Shown here one piece after another: positions 1 to 5,048 of a stretch of 5,108 nt of DNA. Below the pieces are notes generated by a model, which was given only the letters and a program-made list of their open reading frames with translations, searched no databases and was not told the DNA's origin. Position 1 is the stretch's first letter. Each line of letters starts with the position of its first letter. The position numbers were made by a program, and so were the translations under genes. Origin of the DNA: Candidatus Thiodictyon intracellulare (GTDB taxonomy: Bacteria; Pseudomonadota; Gammaproteobacteria; Chromatiales; Chromatiaceae); NCBI GenBank assembly GCA_016292295.1, contig JADNEJ010000209.1:1-5108 (forward strand), given 5' to 3'.

Positions 1-37
1 GCAGGGCGCGTTCACGGGTGAAGTCGGTAGGAGCAAT

Positions 38-51
38 CCGCGCACACGCGG
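38..51. repeat. Small hairpin in a possible dispersed repeat at the left edge
   Basis: CCGCG (38-42) and CGCGG (47-51) pair around CACA, flanked by GTAGGAGC on the left and GCGAATTCATC on the right. A second small inverted repeat, TTCAC/GTGAA, lies at 11-22. The flanks resemble words found in intergenic palindromic repeats of gammaproteobacteria, but one copy is not proof. Confidence 0.3.
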
Positions 52-61
52 CGAATTCATC

Positions 62-823
62 TTAATTAAAACAGCGCGTTAGCACTAATTTTATGGCATT
101 GCGGTCTAAGGTGGTCGCGCCCGGCCTGGAAGGCACCCCGACGGCCAGTGCTTGGAGGCCATGCTGCAGGGCCTCCAGTTCGCCGCTATGGCGCCGCTGC
201 TCGGCCGTCAGACGCTCCAGCCGTTCCGCCAGGGCCGCCCCCTCGGCCCCAGGGCCTTGGTCCAGGGGTTTGCTCCCCCGGCGCTGCCGGGTGGCGAACT
301 CGTCCACGGTGACGGCCAAGGCTGCTAGCCGCTCTTGCAGTTAGGTAACCTGCTGGGCGATGCGGGAGAGGCGCTGCACGTCCTGGCGCACGCTCGCAAC
401 CTCGGCGGCGACCGCCGCGTTGCGCGCGTGTTCATAGAGGGCGAACAGACCGACCCCCGCCAGGGTCAGGGCGAGCACCAGCAAGCTCGCGCGTGCGTGG
501 TGGCGCCACCGGGTCTCCAATTCCTCACGCTGCGCCTGCCACCCGCGCTGGAGTTGGGAACTGGTCAGGCGCCGCCCGTCGTCCACGTCGGCGATCCGCT
601 CCACCAGGGCCTTTTCCTGATCCCGCAAGCGTTCGCGTTGGTCCGCGACCTCGGCGGCCAGCGCCTCCAAGCGGGTGGACTGGTTGGCGAGGTGCCGATC
701 CGCTCCCGGGTGGACGGATCCCGGTTCCGCCCAGGCGGATTCCAGGGCACGCAGCCGCTCTTCGAGTGACAAATCCGGTGCGAAGGGGTTGTCGAGGACC
801 CTCGGTCACAGTGTCTCTGCCAT
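62..823 (-). pseudogene. Broken gene for a coiled-coil, single-pass membrane protein (two in-frame stops)
   Basis: One reading frame runs from an ATG at 823-821 to a TAA at 64-62 (254 codons). It is interrupted by TGA at 808-806 (codon 6) and TAA at 343-341 (codon 161). The protein character continues across both stops. The first reads MAETL-stop-PRVLDNPF and then SLEERL; the second reads IAQQVT-stop-LQERLAALAVTVDEF, where heptad-like Leu/Ala/Glu/Arg sequence resumes at once. Either stop could arise by one C-to-T change (CGA to TGA, CAA to TAA). The reconstructed protein has an N-terminal coiled coil, one membrane helix at about residues 112-130 and a second coiled coil of about 90 residues. 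I recognise no family and assign no function. It lies 84 nt downstream of the DUF2177 gene on the same strand. The last 15-20 codons (about 62-110) are clearly more AT-rich than the rest, so the original 3' end may have been replaced. Sequencing error or stop-codon readthrough are alternatives. Confidence 0.6.
341..772 (-). CDS. Longest surviving open piece of the broken coiled-coil membrane protein (hypothetical protein)
   Basis: This 143-codon segment is the part of the 62-823 gene still open between its two stops, if translation restarts at the TTG at 772-770. Residues 1-90 are rich in Glu, Arg, Gln and Leu with coiled-coil spacing. Residues about 95-113 (around SLLVLALTLAGVGLFALY) form one clear membrane helix. 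Residues 115-143 begin a second coiled coil that is cut off by the TAA. Basic residues RWRHHAR just before the helix suggest an N-in orientation with the C-terminal coiled coil in the periplasm. I see no convincing ribosome binding site before the TTG. The open frame continues upstream to the TGA at 806-808 with similar coding character, so TTG is probably not the native start. A gene caller may list this segment as a complete hypothetical protein; I regard it as a fragment. Confidence 0.4.
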   Translation of the reverse strand: MSLEERLRALESAWAEPGSVHPGADRHLANQSTRLEALAAEVADQRERLRDQEKALVERIADVDDGRRLTSSQLQRGWQAQREELETRWRHHARASLLVLALTLAGVGLFALYEHARNAAVAAEVASVRQDVQRLSRIAQQVT

Positions 824-875
824 AGTTGTTCCCGCGCCGTTCATATGGAGGTAGCCCATGATCCCGGATTCGTCC

Positions 876-907
876 CGGTGCCGCAAACACTCAAGAACCG
901 GGCACCG
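876..907 (-). terminator. Weak hairpin directly after the DUF2177 stop codon
   Basis: CGGTGCC (876-882) pairs perfectly with GGCACCG (901-907) around an 18-nt loop. The hairpin starts at the base after the TGA of the DUF2177 gene. It has no T-run after the stem, so it is at best a weak or factor-dependent terminator, or a 3'-end stabilising structure. Confidence 0.25.
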
Positions 908-1321
908 TCAAGCGCCCGCAAGGCGCCGACCGATGAGATAGCTCAGGGTGGCCACGCTGCCGCATAGGGCCATGCCCCACAGGGTGTCGACCAGCACGAT
1001 TGTGAGCGGCCAGTTGGGCAGGGTGGCCAAGTTGGTCAGATCATAGGTCACGTAGGTGAAAAGGCCGAACAGGACCCCATTTTGCGCCGCGCGCCACCAG
1101 GCCCCCTGGGCCAGGGCCGGCGCCACCGCGAAATAGATGATGCCGACCACGAACAGAAGATAGAAGGTGATCGCGGCGGGCCAGTTCACCGTGGGGCTCA
1201 GGATGTAGCCCAGCTGTTGCTGGTATAAGTCCCGGGAGACGAACCCGAGCCAGACCATGTCGATGGCCAAAAAGACCTGGACCGTCAGGAGGTAAAGCTT
1301 CAAATAGGCACTGGCAGGCAT
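908..1321 (-). CDS. DUF2177 family integral membrane protein
   Basis: A 137-residue protein with four predicted membrane helices at about residues 6-28, 48-69, 80-95 and 104-131 and very short loops, so it should sit in the inner membrane. I assign it to DUF2177 (COG4852) from two features: the first-helix signature FLAIDMVWLGFV (17-28), and the conserved third-loop sequence around YVTYDLTNLATL (90-101) followed by NWPL and VDTLWG. Length matches the family. Its molecular function is unknown, and the acidic and aromatic residues inside the helices (D21, W24, D94, D112, W115) are the likely functional positions. The ATG at 1321-1319 is preceded by GAGG at 1333-1330 with 8 nt spacing, which fixes the start. 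The gene appears intact, while its downstream neighbour on the same strand is broken. I see no clear promoter; a TACTAT element on the minus strand at about 1367-1372 has no good -35 partner. Confidence 0.88.
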   Translation of the reverse strand: MPASAYLKLYLLTVQVFLAIDMVWLGFVSRDLYQQQLGYILSPTVNWPAAITFYLLFVVGIIYFAVAPALAQGAWWRAAQNGVLFGLFTYVTYDLTNLATLPNWPLTIVLVDTLWGMALCGSVATLSYLIGRRLAGA

Positions 1322-1329
1322 GATAAGGA

Positions 1330-1333
1330 CCTC
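1330..1333 (-). promoter_or_regulatory. Shine-Dalgarno site of the DUF2177 gene
   Basis: On the minus strand the sequence GAGG lies 8 nt before the ATG of the DUF2177 gene. This is a normal spacing and supports that start codon. Confidence 0.55.
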
Positions 1334-1447
1334 GCGGGGCTGATGTTGGAGAGGGCGTCTGATCCGGATAGTACCCCGACATTGAGCAAGCGCGAGAACA
1401 TTGGCCTGGATCGATGGGATGTCTCTCGATGAACAGGACTCTAAGCC

Positions 1448-1474
1448 GCGATGTGCGATGTGCGATGTGCGATG
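1448..1474. repeat. Short tandem heptamer repeat (gcgatgt, nearly four copies)
   Basis: Three exact copies of GCGATGT (1448-1468) are followed by a partial fourth copy, GCGATG (1469-1474). It lies in the intergenic region upstream of the DUF2177 gene. Such short arrays change copy number easily by replication slippage. No function is evident. Confidence 0.85.
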
Positions 1475-1576
1475 CCGGCCCTGACCGCAAATGCGGCCAG
1501 GTCCCGTCTGTCGATGCTCAGGTCACAAGGCCCCCCGCGGCCTGATCTCGCGGGTGCTTCGACCGCTCCGCTCGGT

Positions 1577-1582
1577 TACACT
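1577..1582 (+). promoter_or_regulatory. Possible -10 element for tRNA-Arg
   Basis: TACACT lies 62 nt before the tRNA and resembles a sigma-70 -10 box. The only -35 candidate at a suitable distance (about 1555-1560) is poor. If the element is used, transcription would begin at about 1589, where the GC hairpin starts. This is a weak call. Confidence 0.25.
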
Positions 1583-1588
1583 ACCAGA

Positions 1589-1608
1589 GCGGCGGGCGCA
1601 CCCGCCGC
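1589..1608 (+). repeat. Perfect 8-bp GC hairpin in the probable tRNA leader
   Basis: GCGGCGGG (1589-1596) and CCCGCCGC (1601-1608) are perfect complements around the 4-nt loop CGCA. The stem ends 36 nt before the first base of tRNA-Arg. It could be a 5'-leader structure of the tRNA precursor. With no T-run it is not an ordinary terminator. Confidence 0.6.
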
Positions 1609-1644
1609 CGGCGGTGGTCACCCCGGCCGCCCGAGTTCCCGCTT

Positions 1645-1718
<74 letters not shown>

Positions 1719-1737
1719 CAAAATCGACGTTTCAGGA

Positions 1738-1891
1738 AGTCCAAGAGAGTCTGCACAAGCCAACACTACTGCGGGCTTTTTTGTAGCTGCAGTGTCCGCG
1801 GTGGTCGATGGTAGTCCAGTAAGAGCCGGGGGTGGTTGGGGGCATCTGTGGGGGTACCCTGCCCGACAGCCAGGAGTGATACCCCCATGCC
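1738..1891 (+). repeat. Possible attachment-site arm repeats (AGTCCA copies, G5 tracts and inverted TGGGGGTA)
   Basis: AGTCCA occurs at 1738-1743 and 1813-1818. Three GGGGG tracts lie at 1828-1832, 1838-1842 and 1850-1854. TGGGGGTA (1849-1856) is repeated in inverted orientation as TACCCCCA (1880-1887). The inverted repeat extends imperfectly to GGCAT (1841-1845) against ATGCC (1887-1891). From memory, similar AGTCCA and GGGGGTA repeats occur between a tRNA 3' end and the integrase gene of tRNA-borne genomic islands. The role as integrase or excisionase binding sites is inferred. Confidence 0.4.
1757..1782 (+). terminator. Rho-independent terminator candidate after tRNA-Arg
   Basis: AAGCC (1757-1761) pairs with GGCTT (1774-1778), followed by an unbroken run of six T (1777-1782). 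The stem is only 5 bp with a 12-nt loop, but the position about 40 nt after the tRNA and the T-run fit a tRNA terminator. Confidence 0.5.
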
Positions 1892-1982
1892 GCTGACTGA
1901 TACCGAGCCCGCCCCCTGCGGGTCCTTTCATGTCCGGCCCTGCGACGCGCCGACAACCGGGCGCCTGTACTGCCTTGACTGA
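1887..1982 (+). pseudogene. Possible 5' remnant of a tyrosine integrase gene
   Basis: A 31-codon plus-strand frame begins MPLTDT and ends in a TGA at 1980-1982. MPLTDT is the usual opening of DUF4102-type (P4-like) tyrosine integrases. GRLYCL at residues 25-30 recalls the GGLYLL motif expected some 20-25 residues further on. The stretch between them does not match well, and no integrase-like sequence continues after the stop. If the assignment is right, almost the whole gene, including the catalytic Arg/His/Tyr domain, has been lost. The position supports the call: the frame starts 168 nt after the 3' end of tRNA-Arg(CCU), in the orientation these integrases use, and is preceded by GGGGGTA repeats. 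The match rests on a few residues, so it could be chance. Confidence 0.38.
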
Positions 1983-2110
1983 TCGACTTCTCCGGGGACT
2001 GGCCAAGCGCAACTCGGCCGGCCCTATACCGAGCAGGGCCGGCACGACCCTCTCGGCCTCAATGCGCAGCTTCTGGGGCTGATCCGCAATGAGGGCCGCG
2101 GGAGCGGCGG
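1983..2110. other. Non-coding scar between the integrase remnant and the queE 3' end
   Basis: I see no gene here. Minus-strand open frames through this stretch also run through the tRNA and are spurious. The main structure is the perfect hairpin at 2017-2043. Together with 1719-1982 it forms a gene-poor block between tRNA-Arg and queE, consistent with remains of a deleted element. Confidence 0.5.
2017..2043. terminator. Perfect 9-bp GC hairpin downstream of queE
   Basis: GCCGGCCCT (2017-2025) and AGGGCCGGC (2035-2043) are perfectly complementary around a 9-nt loop. On the minus strand the stem begins 67 nt after the queE stop codon, so it may end or protect the que operon transcript. Neither side has a T-run, so intrinsic termination is uncertain; a palindromic (REP-like) repeat is the alternative. 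Confidence 0.4.
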
Positions 2111-2752
2111 TTATGGGATGCCCAGCAACTTGTGTGTTTGCAGGCTCAGGCGCCAACGCGGATGAGCCTTGCAGTAGGCGATGGCCTGCGCGGTATTGGT
2201 GGCCAGGTCCGAGTCATCCATAGGCTGGAGGAAGAAGTGCCGGAAGGCGAGACCGGTGAAGCGCTCCGGGGGCGCGTCCGGTTGTGGGTAGACGAGCTTC
2301 AACTCCTGGCCGGCCAGCAGTTGCAGCCTGGCGGCGGCCTTGGGGCTGACGCACACCCAGTCGATCCCGGGCGGTGCCGCCCGGGTGCCGTTAGTCTCCA
2401 CCGCGATCTCGAAGCCCTGGGCGTGCAGGGCCGCGATCAGGGGTGAGTCTAGTTGCAGCAGCGGCTCCCCGCCGGTGCAGACCACATAGGGGGTAGCACC
2501 GGGCGCGGCCGTTGCGGGCCAGGCGGCGCGGACCCGCGCCGCAAGTTGGACTGCGTCCGGGTAACGCCCGCCGCCAACCCCGTCGGTCCCCCGGAAGTCC
2601 GTATCGCAGAAGGTACAGACCGCCCGGGACCTATCCTCACCGCGCCCGGACCAGAGGTTGCAGCCAGCAAAGCGGCAGAACACGGCCGCCCGCCCGGTGC
2701 GGGCGCCCTCACCCTGGAGGGTGTAGAAGATCTCCTTGACCAGATAGGTCAC
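2111..2752 (-). CDS. queE: 7-carboxy-7-deazaguanine synthase QueE (radical SAM)
   Basis: A 213-residue cytoplasmic radical SAM enzyme that contracts 6-carboxy-5,6,7,8-tetrahydropterin to 7-carboxy-7-deazaguanine, the third step to preQ0. The N-terminus VKEIFYTLQGEG (5-16) is the family signature. The [4Fe-4S] cluster cysteines are C31, C46 and C49, giving the CX14CX2C spacing of one QueE subgroup rather than the common CX3CX2C. Other motifs are TGGEP (93-97) for SAM binding, ETNGT (119-123), SPK (136-138), QPMDD (176-180) and the C-terminal LQTHKLLGIP. Length is normal and the gene looks intact. The start is GTG at 2752-2750; its bases overlap the queD stop as GTGA, so translation is probably coupled to queD. 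I see no independent Shine-Dalgarno sequence. It is the last gene of the queC-queD-queE operon. Confidence 0.96.
   Translation of the reverse strand: MTYLVKEIFYTLQGEGARTGRAAVFCRFAGCNLWSGRGEDRSRAVCTFCDTDFRGTDGVGGGRYPDAVQLAARVRAAWPATAAPGATPYVVCTGGEPLLQLDSPLIAALHAQGFEIAVETNGTRAAPPGIDWVCVSPKAAARLQLLAGQELKLVYPQPDAPPERFTGLAFRHFFLQPMDDSDLATNTAQAIAYCKAHPRWRLSLQTHKLLGIP
2749..2752 (-). other. queD/queE stop-start overlap (GTGA)
   Basis: On the minus strand GTGA contains both the GTG start of queE and the TGA stop of queD, a 4-nt overlap typical of translational coupling. It also settles the queE start, because no other start codon lies before the conserved VKEIFYTLQGEG motif. Confidence 0.85.
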
Positions 2753-3843
2753 GACGGCAGGGCCGGCCCCAGGTCACCCCAGCACAGGCTAACCCCGCAG
2801 CCTGGGGTCTCATGCAGGTCGATGCGGTCGAGTGCCGGCAGGGCCGCGCCGCATTGGCGCCGAATCCAGTGCGCCAGGCTGGCGCAGTCGCCGGCCTCGA
2901 GCCCCGGTAGTTCGTCGAGCCGGTGGTGGTCGAGTCGGTCATAGACCGGCTGGAACTGCGCCTTGACGTCGCCGTAGTCCACCGTCCAGCCAAGCACCTG
3001 ATCCAGCGGTGCGCTCAGATGTAGGCGCAGCAGATAGCTGTGCCCGTGCAGGCGCCGCCGCGGATCGCCCGCGGGGGCTGCGGTGAGGCGCAGGGCGGCC
3101 TCAAAGCGCTGCTCCTTCCAGATGCGGTAGTGGGCGCCGTCGTAGTGACAGCCGGCGGTGACGGTTTCATAGACGCTGACCCAAGACAGGGCCGGTAGGG
3201 CCGGTTTCAGACGCTGCCAGAGCCAGTGCGCGAGCAACTCGCTGGTGGGATTTGCCAGGCCATCGAGGTCGTTCAAGCAACTCAGATGGAGTTCGGCCTG
3301 GAGCGGCGCCCAGACGAACCCCAGGTGGTCGAAATCCAGCCCCATGTCCTGGCCGGCAAAGTCTTGATCGGCGCACAGTATGACCTCGAATCCGTGGCCG
3401 TGCATGCGCCCGCAGGGGTGGCTGGGGGGGACCCGGGGCAGACAGTGGGCCGCCTCGAAGCGAAAGCGCCGCGACAGGTGAGCGTGGTCCAGCGCATCCA
3501 GGTCCGCGCCCTGGTCGTGGGTGCTGCGAATGCCGACACTCGCGACCCCCGGCACTCCGAGCCTGCCGCGAATCCAGCGGGCCAGGTTCTCGTCAGTGGG
3601 GACGGCCAGGTGCTCGTTGAGGTCCCGATAATCGAGGTCGGCGACACAGGCTCGGAGCGCCGCGCCCAGGGCCTCGGTCTCGCCCCCGGCGAAGGGCGCC
3701 CAGTGCGCGGGCAGCGCGGCCCGCACCCGGGCGCGGAAGCCGTGCCCGTGCAGGCGTCGTGCGCGGTGTCCCGCGGGGAGTATGGCGACCCGGCGCGCCG
3801 CCTCGAAGGGCGCGACGGCCAGATGGAAGACCCGTTCGTTCAT
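2749..3843 (-). CDS. queD: Triple-domain 6-carboxytetrahydropterin synthase-like protein QueD
   Basis: A 364-residue protein made of three tandem PTPS/QueD (COG0720) domains, at about 1-118, 119-238 and 239-364; E. coli QueD has about 120 residues in one domain. QueD converts 7,8-dihydroneopterin triphosphate to 6-carboxytetrahydropterin using a zinc site (E. coli H16, H31, H33) and C27, D70, H71 and E110. All three domains keep the HGH motif (32-34, 148-150, 266-268). Domain 2 keeps the first zinc His (H133), the Cys (C144) and the Glu (E226) but has H186-L187 for Asp-His. Domain 3 keeps D305-H306 and E345 but has L251 for the His and R262 for the Cys. Domain 1 has lost R17, A28, Y72 and S107 positions and is probably structural. 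The start is ATG at 3843-3841, one base after the queC TAA, with GGGG 9 nt upstream. A longer frame from 3996 only reads through queC. A composite active site from domains 2 and 3 is inferred. Confidence 0.9.
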   Translation of the reverse strand: MNERVFHLAVAPFEAARRVAILPAGHRARRLHGHGFRARVRAALPAHWAPFAGGETEALGAALRACVADLDYRDLNEHLAVPTDENLARWIRGRLGVPGVASVGIRSTHDQGADLDALDHAHLSRRFRFEAAHCLPRVPPSHPCGRMHGHGFEVILCADQDFAGQDMGLDFDHLGFVWAPLQAELHLSCLNDLDGLANPTSELLAHWLWQRLKPALPALSWVSVYETVTAGCHYDGAHYRIWKEQRFEAALRLTAAPAGDPRRRLHGHSYLLRLHLSAPLDQVLGWTVDYGDVKAQFQPVYDRLDHHRLDELPGLEAGDCASLAHWIRRQCGAALPALDRIDLHETPGCGVSLCWGDLGPALPS

Positions 3844-3844
3844 C

Positions 3845-4540
3845 TTAGCCGTCCCCGAAGCGGGCCGCCAGCGGGTCCGCGATACCCGCCTGCGCGAAGC
3901 CCTTGGCTCGCAGTTGGCAGGAATCGCACTGGCCGCAGGGGCGGCCATCCGCCCCCGGGTCATAGCAACTGGTGGTGAGCCCGTAGTCCACCCCAAGCGC
4001 CAGGCCGCGCCGGATGATCTGGGCCTTGGTCAGGTCGATCAGCGGCGCGTGGATCCTGAGCCGCTGGCGGCCCTGCACCCCGGCCGCGGTCGCCAGGTTT
4101 GCCATCCGCTCATAGGCCGCGATGTACTCGGGTCGGCAGTCCGGGTAACCGGAGTAGTCGAGCGCGTTGACCCCGATGACGATATCGCTCGACCCCAGGA
4201 CCTCCGCCCAAGCGAGCGCGAAGGACAGGAAGACCGTATTGCGTGCAGGCACATAAGTGATGGGGATACCTTCCCCCATGGCCGCCGGGTCGCGCCCCTT
4301 GGGCACGGCGAGGTCCGCGGTCAGGGCCGAGCCGCCGAAACGACGCAGGTCGATGTCGGCGATGACGTGCTCGGCCACGCCCAGCGCCGCCGCGACCCGC
4401 TGAGCGGACTCAAGCTCCACCAGGTGGCGCTGGCCGTAGCGCAAGGACAGGGCGTAGGGCGCGAAGCCCTCGCTCTTGGCGATGGCGAGCACCGTGGTGG
4501 AGTCCAGGCCGCCGCTCAACAGGACGATTGCGTTCTTCAT
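3845..4540 (-). CDS. queC: 7-cyano-7-deazaguanine (preQ0) synthase QueC
   Basis: A 231-residue cytoplasmic enzyme that uses ATP and ammonia to turn 7-carboxy-7-deazaguanine into preQ0. The N-terminus carries the PP-loop ATP pyrophosphatase motif SGGLDS (9-14). [15 protein letters not shown] (96-110) and [17 protein letters not shown] (123-139) are characteristic QueC segments. The C-terminal zinc-binding cysteines are C192, C202, C205 and C208. Length and motifs are complete. ATG at 4540-4538 fits the family start [11 protein letters not shown], but I see no clear Shine-Dalgarno sequence before it. It is the first gene of the operon; its TAA is followed after one base by the queD ATG. No promoter is convincing in the 75 bases upstream, and I found no preQ1 riboswitch-like leader, so regulation is unknown. 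Confidence 0.97.
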   Translation of the reverse strand: MKNAIVLLSGGLDSTTVLAIAKSEGFAPYALSLRYGQRHLVELESAQRVAAALGVAEHVIADIDLRRFGGSALTADLAVPKGRDPAAMGEGIPITYVPARNTVFLSFALAWAEVLGSSDIVIGVNALDYSGYPDCRPEYIAAYERMANLATAAGVQGRQRLRIHAPLIDLTKAQIIRRGLALGVDYGLTTSCYDPGADGRPCGQCDSCQLRAKGFAQAGIADPLAARFGDG

Positions 4541-4615
4541 GGGTCGATGTCAGGGATCGGATCTGGGAAGAATAACCGCGGATGGTCACACCCCGCCGGG
4601 GTTGAGTACAAGCGG

Positions 4616-4795
4616 CTAGGAGTCCAAGGCTTCAGCCTTGGCGACCGCGAGCCATTTGCTTCCGCGTCGCCCCTCGGGTGTCAGACATCCGTACCGGATC
4701 GGCCGGCACGAGGTGGCGACGAACTGCTCCAAGATCGCCCGCTGAGCGGCGGCCGGAGCGCTAATCGTGGCCCGAGAGTGGCCAGAGATCGACAA
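4616..4795 (-). CDS. Doubtful 59-residue hypothetical frame upstream of queC
   Basis: A minus-strand frame from a TTG at 4795-4793 to a TAG at 4618-4616, on the same strand as queC and 75 nt before it. About three quarters of its third codon positions are G or C, similar to real genes here, and the composition (IRYGCLTPEGRRGSKWLAVA) looks protein-like. Against it: no ATG, no good ribosome binding site, no family I recognise, and its last residues AKAEALDS are encoded by the palindrome at 4624-4641. It may be the 3' piece of a decayed gene or chance. Confidence 0.2.
   Translation of the reverse strand: MSISGHSRATISAPAAAQRAILEQFVATSCRPIRYGCLTPEGRRGSKWLAVAKAEALDS
4624..4641. repeat. Perfect palindrome CCAAGGC-TTCA-GCCTTGG
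   Basis: A 7-bp perfect stem (4624-4630 with 4635-4641) and a 4-nt loop TTCA, about 85 nt upstream of queC. There is no T-run on either side. It may be a dispersed REP-type repeat or a structure in the que operon leader; only genome-wide copies could tell. Confidence 0.6.
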
Positions 4796-5048
4796 GGAGG
4801 CGACGTAAGTTTACGCTTGGTCACAGATAACTCGACTTTGGCTATTTTTGCAGTTGGGCGGCGGCCCTGCGCGTGACGCCACGGCAGTGCCGACGCGTGC
4901 GCTGAGCAAGGGGGGTTGCGACGGCCGCTCGTCGCGGCCAGGCGGCACACGCCAGTGGCCGTGGCACGCGAGGACACGCAGGCGAAGGCAGGCGGGGCAT
5001 TAACCGTGTATGTTCCGAGGTCGACAAAAACACCGGACGTACCCAGGG

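Larger units (their letters stand above)
1322..1644. other. Gene-free stretch between the DUF2177 gene and tRNA-Arg
   Basis: About 320 bases with no credible coding frame on either strand. It should hold the divergent promoters for the DUF2177 gene (minus) and the tRNA (plus). Recognisable contents are a heptamer tandem repeat at 1448-1474 and a perfect GC-rich hairpin at 1589-1608, both listed separately. An open plus-strand frame through 1451-1654 is low-complexity and starts inside the heptamer repeat, so I do not call it. Confidence 0.6.
4541..5048. other. Upstream region of the que operon, largely non-coding
   Basis: About 500 bases without a well-supported gene. It must contain the que operon promoter, which I cannot place with confidence. 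It also holds the palindrome at 4624-4641, a doubtful 59-codon minus-strand frame at 4616-4795, an AT-richer patch at about 4804-4855 and a small inverted repeat at 4918-4935 (GCGACG and CGTCGC around a 6-nt loop). The right part probably includes the end of the insertion sequence whose transposase starts at 5049. Confidence 0.5.

Noticed and set aside
1..60. Minus-strand frame from an ATG at 60-58 leading off the left edge
   Set aside because: Only 20 codons are visible, there is no ribosome binding site, and it lies in a hairpin-containing, repeat-like sequence.
335..825. Plus-strand open frames opposite the broken coiled-coil gene
   Set aside because: They have no recognisable features, while the minus strand shows a membrane helix and coiled-coil pattern.
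1448..1474. CRISPR array
   Set aside because: The repeat unit is 7 bp without spacers; it is a simple tandem repeat.
3844..3996. Upstream extension of queD to a start at 3996
   Set aside because: The extra 51 residues read queC in another frame and have no QueD character; the ATG at 3843 lies one base after the queC stop and starts exactly where domain 1 begins.
4589..4602. Small hairpin ACCCC-GCC-GGGGT before queC as an operator or attenuator
   Set aside because: Only 5 bp with a 3-nt loop in GC-rich DNA, with no T-run and no associated promoter; too weak to call.
4541..4620. preQ1 riboswitch upstream of queC
   Set aside because: The preQ1-I core (an ACCCTCT-like loop with an A-rich tail) and other preQ1 aptamer patterns are not present.
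3782..4876. Long plus-strand open frame (364 codons) opposite queC and the start of queD
   Set aside because: It is antisense to well-supported queC and queD, has no family motifs, and is open only because of GC-rich codon bias on the other strand.
4681..5033. Minus-strand frames of 98 and 63 codons
   Set aside because: Arg/Pro/Ser-rich low-complexity translations without ribosome sites, overlapping each other in different frames; they look like chance openings in GC-rich DNA.
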